The notes under the pieces are model-generated. The model was given only the letters and a program-made list of their open reading frames with translations, was not told the origin of the DNA and did no database searches. The translations under genes and the position numbers were made by a program. From an uncultured Coriobacteriales bacterium (GTDB lineage Bacteria > Actinomycetota > Coriobacteriia > Coriobacteriales > UMGS124), in assembly GCA_934662525.1 (NCBI GenBank), contig CAKUKJ010000048.1:1-10665 (forward strand): a DNA stretch of 10,665 nucleotides, written 5' to 3'. Shown one piece after another: positions 5,650 through 10,665 of the stretch. The stretch's first letter is position 1. Each line of letters begins with the position of its first letter.

Positions 5650-7320
5650 TTACCGTGCGGCGGCGTTCTTTCCGGCCAGGTAGCCATGGACCATGGCAAA
5701 GGCGTTGGACATGCCCGGCAGCGACGCCTCGTAGTGCGCGCCAAACCTCCTGCCCACGACGTTGCCGGCAGCATACAGGCCCTCGATGGGGCCGTCGGCC
5801 CCGCACACCTCAAGGTCGCGCGTGCACACGACGCCGCCCATGGTGTGGATGAAGAGCTGCGTCGCCTGCTTGGCGTAGAACGGCGGGGTGTCAATGGGGT
5901 ACAGATAGCGCGCAGGCTTGCCGAAGTCGGCGTCCTGCCCTGCCTCGACAAGCTCGTTGTAGCGCTCGACCTCGGCCTTCAGAACCTCGGGGTCCACACC
6001 CATGCCCTCGGCAAGCTCCTCAAGGCTGTCGGCCACGACATCGGCCTCGCTCTCCATCTCGATGCCCGAGTCCAGCGCGCCGAACATGCACAGGGCCTGC
6101 ATATCCTTGGTCTGCTCGGCATAGTTCGAGTCGACGATCTTCCAGAAATACGCCCCGTGCTCGGCTGCGCAAGGCTGGTCGTAGGCCATGCGGCCAATCA
6201 TCATGAAGGCGTTCGCCTCGTTGCAGAAGCGCCTGCCGATGGAGTTCACACCCAAGTAGGGGATGAGGCCCATCTCAGCCGTGCTCGGCCAGCCCATCGT
6301 GGCCACGGGGTTGTCCTCCATGGCGCCGCCCGCCCAGACGCACATCCTGTGGCCGTCGCCGGTGTCGAGCCTGACGCCGCTTTCGGGCTGGTCCTCGGGA
6401 TACATGTAGGAGCAGTACGCGTTGCAGTCGTACATGGCCTGTGCGATGGAAGAGGGCAGCAGGGCCTTGCACATGTCCAGGTTGCCGGCAAAATCGCCCG
6501 TGCACATGATGACGCCCTTGGACGCGTTGATGCGAATGTAGCCGTCCGACCCCTCGGCGACGGCGCCGGTGACGCGCCCGTCCTCGTCCTGCTCGAGATA
6601 GCAGCCCGGCGTGTTGTACAGAATCTCGGCGCCGGCCTTGCATGCCTCGTCGGCAAGGGCCTCGAGCTCCCACTTCGTCGCCTCGTGACCCTCGTTCACA
6701 AAGTGGTCCCAGCCGGTCGTGTAGCTGCCGGGGACGGTGACGAACGCCTCCTTGGAGTAGTCGTAATCGCCCTCAGGGTAGGCCGCAAACGGAATCGCGC
6801 ACTCGACGCCGTGGCTCTTCATGATGTCGAGCTCCCAATCCGCCACCGTACCTGAGAGGCGAGCCCAAGTCGCCCAGTGCGCGGTGTCGCACACGGGGCC
6901 GCTCTTCATCGTCTCGTCGCGGAACAGCTCGTCGGCGTCGAGCTCGCAGCCGGCGTCGAGCTGGTCCTGGTAGCCGATGGCAGAATGGAAGATGCCGCCG
7001 TAGCGCGAGGTGGAATGCTTCTCGATAAGCAGCGCCTTCACGCCCTCCTGCGCCGCCGCCGCAAGGGCGCACAGGCCGGACAGACCGCCGCCGATTACAA
7101 GGACGTCGCAGTCGCGCGTCTCGACTATCTGGTCATCGGAAACGGTCTGGGGCGCACCGATCCAATCAGTCTGCCCGCCTTCGGCCTGCTCGTCGGCGTG
7201 GGCCGCGCTGGCGTTGGATGCGGCCGCGGCGGCAGCCAGCACGGCGGCGGTGCCGGCCACGAACGCCCGGCGCGTTTGCGCCGTCGAATTGCAACTTGCG
7301 TTGGAATCGGCATGGGACAT
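5650..7320 (-). CDS. Tat-exported, cysteine-rich FAD-dependent oxidoreductase C
   Basis: A 556-residue fumarate-reductase-superfamily flavoprotein. The start at 7320 has GAGGAGG six bases upstream. A Tat signal follows (TRRAFVAG at 16-23, alanine-rich core, cleavage near AHA 40-42); the frame extends 49 codons upstream without support. Motifs in order: GGGLSG 77-82, acidic Glu100 ending beta strand 2, CTGDF 273-277, DTGDG 319-323, GRRFCNE 362-368, HTMGG 492-496, GLYAAGN 514-520. Aligned by hand to flavocytochrome c3, the HTMGG His is kept, but the NExxxRD Arg is Phe372 and the substrate-clamp Arg is Ser533, so a dicarboxylate substrate is unlikely. It has 18 cysteines, including DCNAYC at 298-303, without a classical iron-sulfur pattern. 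No FMN-binding domain or haem motif is present. Divergent LysR regulator 2 is its probable controller. Close relative of flavoprotein A by motifs (CDTAHW region, TGDF). Likely extracytoplasmic reductase; substrate unknown. Confidence 0.94.
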   Translation of the reverse strand: MSHADSNASCNSTAQTRRAFVAGTAAVLAAAAAASNASAAHADEQAEGGQTDWIGAPQTVSDDQIVETRDCDVLVIGGGLSGLCALAAAAQEGVKALLIEKHSTSRYGGIFHSAIGYQDQLDAGCELDADELFRDETMKSGPVCDTAHWATWARLSGTVADWELDIMKSHGVECAIPFAAYPEGDYDYSKEAFVTVPGSYTTGWDHFVNEGHEATKWELEALADEACKAGAEILYNTPGCYLEQDEDGRVTGAVAEGSDGYIRINASKGVIMCTGDFAGNLDMCKALLPSSIAQAMYDCNAYCSYMYPEDQPESGVRLDTGDGHRMCVWAGGAMEDNPVATMGWPSTAEMGLIPYLGVNSIGRRFCNEANAFMMIGRMAYDQPCAAEHGAYFWKIVDSNYAEQTKDMQALCMFGALDSGIEMESEADVVADSLEELAEGMGVDPEVLKAEVERYNELVEAGQDADFGKPARYLYPIDTPPFYAKQATQLFIHTMGGVVCTRDLEVCGADGPIEGLYAAGNVVGRRFGAHYEASLPGMSNAFAMVHGYLAGKNAAAR

Positions 7321-7398
7321 GGTTTTCCTCCTCAAGACCGTGCAGGTGGCCGCACGAAGCCGCCGTCCGCACATTGCGTTATCGTTATGATGTTGCTT

Positions 7399-7410
7399 GG
7401 AATCGATTCC
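7399..7410. promoter_or_regulatory. 12-bp perfect palindrome GGAATCGATTCC
   Basis: An uninterrupted self-complementary dodecamer in the divergent region, 79-90 bases before the flavoprotein C start. It could be a regulator site, but palindromes of this length do occur by chance and no second copy was found in the window. Confidence 0.25.
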
Positions 7411-7470
7411 CGCGCCCCCTCGAGCGCTTCCCCATTGTGCGACGTTGCAGGGTTCAAGGCAAATCACGGC

Positions 7471-7498
7471 TTGTCATATCTCCATGACAAATTATTAT
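7471..7498 (+). promoter_or_regulatory. promoter and overlapping operator of LysR regulator 2
   Basis: TTGTCA (7471-7476, 5 of 6 to -35), a 16-base spacer and TATTAT (7493-7498, 5 of 6 to -10) form the best sigma70-like promoter here, with a start near 7505 and a leader of about 40 bases. A perfect dyad TTGTCAT-N6-ATGACAA (7471-7490) covers the -35 and spacer. A dimeric regulator bound there would block the promoter, as expected for LysR autorepression, while activating the divergent flavoprotein C gene. Confidence 0.62.
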
Positions 7499-7544
7499 GG
7501 CTGCCTGTAGAGTCTTATTTTTAGGAAACGAGACGGGAGGCGGG

Positions 7545-8492
7545 ATGTTCGACGATAGGGTCGCCGCCTATTTGAAGGTCATCGAGCTTGGCAGCTTCAC
7601 CGACGCGGCACGGGCCCTCTGCATGACTCAACCGGGCGTCACACGACAAATCAAGTCGCTCGAGTCCGAGCTCGGCGTCTCCCTCGTAGACCGCACGAAA
7701 AGCCCCGTGGTACCGACCGAGGCCGGGGCCGTCGCATTGCGACATCTGCGCACCCTCATCGAAGACGAGCGCAACCTGATAGATGCGCTGGAGCCCTACG
7801 CCCGCAGGGAGCATGAGTTCGTCGTCTGCTTCGGGGCAGACGCGATCAACTACGAGCGCACCATGTTTTACCACCTTATGCGCGAGGCCGTCTCCATCTA
7901 CGGGCCCGGCGTGCGCGCGGTTCCCGCCAAAGGCGAGAAGACAGACCTCTCTCGCCTGCTCAACGGCGAGATAGACCTGCTCATGGGCTCTATGGAAAAG
8001 ACAACGGGGGTCTCCAACGAGATTCGCTGCCGTCCTCTCTTCAAGGCGCGCTTCGGCGTGGCGTGCTCACACGCCGATTCTTTGGCAACGCATGAAAACG
8101 TGCAGGTCAAAGATTTGGACAGGCGGGTCCTCTACCTCATGGACGACAATCCCCAATGCCAGCAATGGCTCCTCGACGACCTCGCCGCGCGGCACGACGT
8201 CAAGGTTGAGATGCGCCACGTTCCAACGCTTGCCGCAGCCATCCCCTTGATCGAGATGGGGGCCGGCATCGCCTTCGTTGCGATGAACAGCGGGCTGTCC
8301 GAAGAGACCGCGTTCGTTCCCTACGAGGCGCCGTGGGAGTGCACCATAGGCCCCTGCTGGTTGAAGCGGCGCCAGACCCCGCGTCTGCTGCGCTACGTCG
8401 ACGTCATCGCAGCCGCCTACACCGACCCCGACCAACCGTGGGATCAGGCTGAAGGCGCACGGGATCAGAGGGTGCCTTGCTGCAAACCATAG
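7545..8492 (+). CDS. LysR-family transcriptional regulator 2
   Basis: A 315-residue LysR-type regulator. The winged HTH is at residues 1-60 (LGSFTDAARALCMTQPGVTR, then LESELGVSLVDR), followed by the dimerisation helix. An effector-binding domain runs over about 90-290, with the typical LLNGEIDLLMGS stretch in its first lobe and IPLIEMGAGIAFVAM near its end. The start at 7545 was chosen because GGGAGG lies four bases upstream and MFDDRVAAYLKVIELGSF aligns with family starts; 16 extra upstream codons are unconvincing. It is divergent from flavoprotein C with 224 bases between the starts, the classic LysR-target layout, so it probably controls that gene and itself. The C-terminal tail past about 295 is longer than usual and ends in CCKP. 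The stop codon sits in the loop of an inverted repeat. Confidence 0.95.
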   Translation: MFDDRVAAYLKVIELGSFTDAARALCMTQPGVTRQIKSLESELGVSLVDRTKSPVVPTEAGAVALRHLRTLIEDERNLIDALEPYARREHEFVVCFGADAINYERTMFYHLMREAVSIYGPGVRAVPAKGEKTDLSRLLNGEIDLLMGSMEKTTGVSNEIRCRPLFKARFGVACSHADSLATHENVQVKDLDRRVLYLMDDNPQCQQWLLDDLAARHDVKVEMRHVPTLAAAIPLIEMGAGIAFVAMNSGLSEETAFVPYEAPWECTIGPCWLKRRQTPRLLRYVDVIAAAYTDPDQPWDQAEGARDQRVPCCKP

Positions 8493-8500
8493 AGGCACCC
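8470..8500 (+). terminator. hairpin overlapping the LysR regulator 2 stop codon
   Basis: GGGTGCCT (8470-8477) and AGGCACCC (8493-8500) form a perfect 8-bp stem with a 15-base loop that contains the TAG stop. No U-run follows, so termination is uncertain; it may protect the 3' end of the mRNA. Confidence 0.4.
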
Positions 8501-8566
8501 GGCGCGCTTCATGGGCAGGGCGGAAAATCGGATGCCGCGAGATTCCTGGAACGACAAGTTTATCGG

Positions 8567-8636
8567 GTGATGTACGTTGTTTTGGACAAATCTGGCCGCT
8601 TGAGAGGCTCTGTTTGTCCGATTCAACGTACATCAC
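8567..8636. repeat. 70-base long-stem inverted repeat between convergent genes
   Basis: Outer arms GTGATGTACGTTG (8567-8579) and CAACGTACATCAC (8624-8636) match perfectly over 13 bp. A four-base imperfect step follows, then a second perfect 7-bp segment GGACAAA (8584-8590) with TTTGTCC (8613-8619), and a small GGCC/GGCT pairing near the tip. The element is less GC-rich than its surroundings and has no U-tail on either side. It could be a bidirectional transcript-end structure, a small non-autonomous palindromic repeat (REP or MITE type) or a regulator site. No target-site duplication is evident. Confidence 0.7.
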
Positions 8637-8652
8637 GTGCGGATTCTGCCGA

Positions 8653-8681
8653 GAGACAGGGCCGTCCTCACGCACTGTCTC
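8653..8681 (-). terminator. hairpin overlapping the stop codon of the DUF1648 gene
   Basis: GAGACAG (8653-8659) and CTGTCTC (8675-8681) form a perfect 7-bp stem with a 15-base loop. It includes two bases of the TGA stop of the membrane protein gene. No U-run follows on the minus strand. Its size and placement mirror the hairpin at the end of LysR regulator 2. Confidence 0.35.
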
Positions 8682-9480
8682 AGCCCAACAGCACGCACGC
8701 GACCACAATCCCTATGGTCAGCAGGAAGATGCCGGCGATGATTGCCCAGCTGGCAGGGCGAGCAAGGTTGAGATTCCATGACATGCCGAACCCGCTGGGG
8801 ATGAAGATGCGTGGGTCGTTAGGATCCCAGAAAACGGTGCTTTGCTTATCCGAGGACAGGCCGTCGCCCTGCCCGGTTTCCTGCACTGCGGCGTCGCCAT
8901 AACGGCGACGAACCGCCTTCATGCCATCGGTGCCATAGCGCGCCGCCAGGATGCCGGCGGCAATGCACGCCCCCAAGGCGAGCACCTCGCCGACGATGCC
9001 CAAGAAGCCCAGACCTACCAGGCCCGCAAACTGAAATGGGAACAGCGCGAACAGCACAGCCAGCAGCAAGCCCACCGTCACCGCGAACCCGCCCCATGCG
9101 CGAGCGAAGAGCGCAGCGGCGAGGCGAACGACATGCGGCGCGTCCTTTTTCAAGCGCGCCGGAACCTTGTTCACCGCCACATGCACGCCCGTCATGACAA
9201 CGGCCAACACAAGCTGTGTGAGCACCGGCCACATCACCGCCAGCGGCGACTTGGCCATGTACCCGTTCACGTTGCCGGCGAAGTCGGCATGGCTGGGAAT
9301 CTGCTCGGGCATCCGCGCGTATAGAGCGACTGTCAGGCCGGCTGTAAGCAGGATGAGGGGAATGTAGGCAAAATCCCACTTGAGCGAGACGGGTTCAGGC
9401 AGGGATGCGGGCAGCTTGGCATCCCCTTTTGGCCCGTCTCCCCGCGTGAGTTCATTTGCCCGATTCGGTCGCTCCGACAT
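8680..9480 (-). CDS. DUF1648/DUF5808 domain membrane protein
   Basis: A 266-residue integral membrane protein. A DUF1648 region at about 40-80 carries the typical PSHADFAGNVNGYMAKS stretch (62-78, Pro/His then Gly...Gly...Lys). About five membrane segments lie near 36-56, 79-103, 130-149, 155-180 and 243-264. A DUF5808 motif is at 217-245: WDPNDPRIFIP followed by GFGMSWNLNLARP. AGAGGAGG six bases upstream of 9480 fixes the start. DUF1648 is shared with SdpI-type immunity proteins, but no toxin gene is nearby and DUF5808 relatives have no proven function, so I assign none. The Arc-type gene is 87 bases upstream on the same strand; that gap holds only weak hairpins, so co-transcription with SPFH and Arc genes is likely. 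Confidence 0.88.
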   Translation of the reverse strand: MSERPNRANELTRGDGPKGDAKLPASLPEPVSLKWDFAYIPLILLTAGLTVALYARMPEQIPSHADFAGNVNGYMAKSPLAVMWPVLTQLVLAVVMTGVHVAVNKVPARLKKDAPHVVRLAAALFARAWGGFAVTVGLLLAVLFALFPFQFAGLVGLGFLGIVGEVLALGACIAAGILAARYGTDGMKAVRRRYGDAAVQETGQGDGLSSDKQSTVFWDPNDPRIFIPSGFGMSWNLNLARPASWAIIAGIFLLTIGIVVACVLLG

Positions 9481-9567
9481 CGCCGTCCTCCTCTCTTCGC
9501 CGCAAGCAGCAAGCTGCGGCCGCGCACCCGAGGGCGAGTCCTCCCCTCAGGCGCGTGGCCGCACGCA

Positions 9568-9756
9568 TCATTCGGCCCGTTCGGGCTCCCCTTCTCCGCT
9601 GTTCCCCTGCTTGGGCAGCCTGCCGGCGCGTTTGAGGGCGTCGCGCAAGATCCACTCCACCTGGCCGTTTACACTGCGGAAGTCGTCGTCGGCCCAGCGC
9701 TGCACGGCAGCCCACACCTCGGGGTCTATGCGCAGGGGGTACTGCTTTCGCTGCAT
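9568..9756 (-). CDS. small Arc/ribbon-helix-helix-type DNA-binding protein
   Basis: A 62-residue protein. A beta strand QYPLRIDPEVW (5-15) is followed by two helices, with GQVEWILRDALKR at 31-43; this matches small Arc-like ribbon-helix-helix proteins. The C-terminal 18 residues are polar, acidic and probably disordered. It starts 13 bases after the stop of the SPFH gene, so it is probably translated from the same mRNA; the only ribosome-site candidate, AAGG, overlaps that stop and is weak. Arc-like proteins of this size often sit beside SPFH genes in Gram-positive genomes, which supports the call. It could be an antitoxin-like repressor or a local autoregulator, but no toxin partner is seen. 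Confidence 0.82.
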   Translation of the reverse strand: MQRKQYPLRIDPEVWAAVQRWADDDFRSVNGQVEWILRDALKRAGRLPKQGNSGEGEPERAE

Positions 9757-9769
9757 TTTGCCGCAAACC

Positions 9770-10660
9770 TTACTGGTAGATGGTGCCGGTGTTCACCACC
9801 GGCTGGGCCTCGGAGTCACCGCAGAGTACCACAAGCAGGTTGGACACCATGGCCGCGCGGCGGTCGTTGTCCATGTCGACCACATGGCGCTCAGAAAGCT
9901 CGCCCAGCGCCATCTCCACCATGTCCACCGCGCCGCGCACGATCTTGCCGCGCGCCGCGATGATGGCGTCGGCCTGTTGGCGGCGCAGCATGGCCTGGGC
10001 GATCTCGGGGGCGTAGGCCAGGTGCGTGAGGCGCGCGTCGTCCACGGCCACGCCGGCCACCGCAAGGCGCTCGGCCAGCTCGCGGCGCAGGACCTCGCTC
10101 ACCTCGGCGATGTTGGAGCGCAGGGTGATCTCGGTCGCGTCGGCATCGTTCTCGCCCATGTGGTCGTAGGCGTACAGGCTCGCCACGTGGCGCAGCGCCG
10201 TCTCGGACTGGGCGGCCACGAAACCCTCGTAGTCATCGACGTCGAACACCGCTCGGGCCGTGTCGGCCACATGCCACACGGTGACGTTGGCAATCTCGAT
10301 GGGATTGCCGAGCTTGTCGTTCACCTTGAGGTGCTCGCCGTTGAGCGTGCGGGCGCGCAGGCTGACCTTCGTCTTCGTGCAAAAGGGGTTCACCCAGCGC
10401 AGGCCCGTGTCAGTCGCCGTGCCCTTGTACTCGCCGAACAGTGTGAGCACGCGTGCCGTGTTGGGCTGTACCATCATGAAACCGGCCACGAAAATGCAGG
10501 AGAGGATCACGAGCATGCAACCGACGAATATGGCAAGCCCGATGAGGCCGCCGGGGCCGCCGTTGGCATCCACGCATGCGGCGGCGATAAAGCATGCCGC
10601 CGAGGCGAGGAAGCCGATGATGACGACGAGCAGCATTCCCCAGCCCGACTTGGCCTTCAC
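9770..10660 (-). CDS. SPFH/band-7 domain membrane protein (start possibly beyond the window)
   Basis: At least 296 residues. Two membrane segments lie at about 8-30 and 38-62, followed by an SPFH/band-7 domain at roughly 64-240: [18 protein letters not shown], then GLRWVNPF, then a charged coiled-coil segment with [20 protein letters not shown] and [18 protein letters not shown]-terminal tail ends at TGTIYQ. SPFH proteins form membrane-bound oligomers that organise membrane microdomains or hold proteases; which applies here is unknown. The start shown is a GTG at 10660, only five bases from the window edge with no visible ribosome site. The true start may therefore lie outside; the frame is open at the edge. 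It leads the cluster SPFH-Arc-DUF1648 on the minus strand. Confidence 0.88.
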   Translation of the reverse strand: MKAKSGWGMLLVVIIGFLASAACFIAAACVDANGGPGGLIGLAIFVGCMLVILSCIFVAGFMMVQPNTARVLTLFGEYKGTATDTGLRWVNPFCTKTKVSLRARTLNGEHLKVNDKLGNPIEIANVTVWHVADTARAVFDVDDYEGFVAAQSETALRHVASLYAYDHMGENDADATEITLRSNIAEVSEVLRRELAERLAVAGVAVDDARLTHLAYAPEIAQAMLRRQQADAIIAARGKIVRGAVDMVEMALGELSERHVVDMDNDRRAAMVSNLLVVLCGDSEAQPVVNTGTIYQ

Positions 10661-10665
10661 ACACC

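Noticed and set aside
4280..6855. Plus-strand frames of 427 codons (4280-5563) and 441 codons (5530-6855)
   Set aside because: They lie antisense to the LuxR regulator and flavoprotein C, have low-complexity Arg/Gly/His/Ala composition and no motifs.
7321..7467. N-terminal extension of flavoprotein C by 49 residues
   Set aside because: A strong GAGGAGG site precedes 7320, and the extension has no signal-like or family sequence.
8567..8636. The long hairpin as a CRISPR repeat, attachment site or riboswitch
   Set aside because: There is one copy only, no spacers, no integrase or tRNA nearby, and it is between gene ends rather than in a leader.
8067..8708. A 213-codon minus-strand frame crossing the convergent intergenic region
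   Set aside because: It covers the 3' half of LysR regulator 2 in antisense and the inverted-repeat region; no family resemblance or ribosome site seen.
8680..9756. Toxin-antitoxin or bacteriocin-immunity pair (Arc-type gene with the SdpI-like DUF1648 protein)
   Set aside because: No toxin-like gene is adjacent, and the DUF5808 tail and SPFH partner point to a different, unknown role.

Overview
The window looks like a GC-rich chromosomal stretch from an Eggerthellaceae-type actinobacterium (class Coriobacteriia). The evidence is three Tat-exported FAD-binding reductases of the fumarate-reductase-flavoprotein superfamily within 7.3 kb, each beside its own regulator, one of them a polytopic-membrane LuxR protein. 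That combination is characteristic of Eggerthella, Gordonibacter and relatives. The taxon is an inference from gene content; no rRNA or other marker gene is present.

Layout, left to right. (1) 1-948, minus: Tat-signal flavoprotein A, cut by the window edge. (2) 1076-1954, minus: LysR regulator 1; between it and flavoprotein A lie two direct repeats placed like activator sites. (3) 2272-3789, minus: Tat-signal flavoprotein B. (4) 3956-5503, minus: a membrane regulator with about 12 transmembrane segments and a C-terminal LuxR HTH. (5) 5650-7320, minus: Tat-signal flavoprotein C, unusually rich in cysteine. (6) 7545-8492, plus: LysR regulator 2, divergent from flavoprotein C across a 224-base region with a perfect 7+7 inverted repeat on a good sigma70-like promoter. 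(7) 8493-8679: convergent intergenic region with three inverted repeats, including a 70-base long-stem element. (8) 10660-8680, minus: an SPFH/band-7 membrane protein, a 62-residue Arc-type DNA-binding protein and a DUF1648/DUF5808 membrane protein, probably one operon.

How the parts may work together. Regions 1-6 read as three regulator-plus-reductase modules (LysR1/A, membrane LuxR/B, LysR2/C). The reductases would fold in the cytoplasm with FAD, be exported by Tat and reduce an unidentified organic electron acceptor outside the membrane; each regulator would switch on its reductase when the substrate is present. Flavoproteins B and C lack arginines that fumarate reductases use for catalysis and carboxylate binding, so fumarate is an unlikely substrate. 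No haem-c (CxxCH) protein, FMN-binding domain or membrane quinol oxidase is visible, so the electron donor must be encoded elsewhere. Region 8 is a separate, housekeeping-like membrane locus of unknown function.

No CRISPR array, tRNA, rRNA, transposase or integrase was recognised. Genes are densely packed; the only intergenic stretch above 300 bases is 1955-2271. I see strong regulatory candidates here, but nothing I can honestly call a proven new system.
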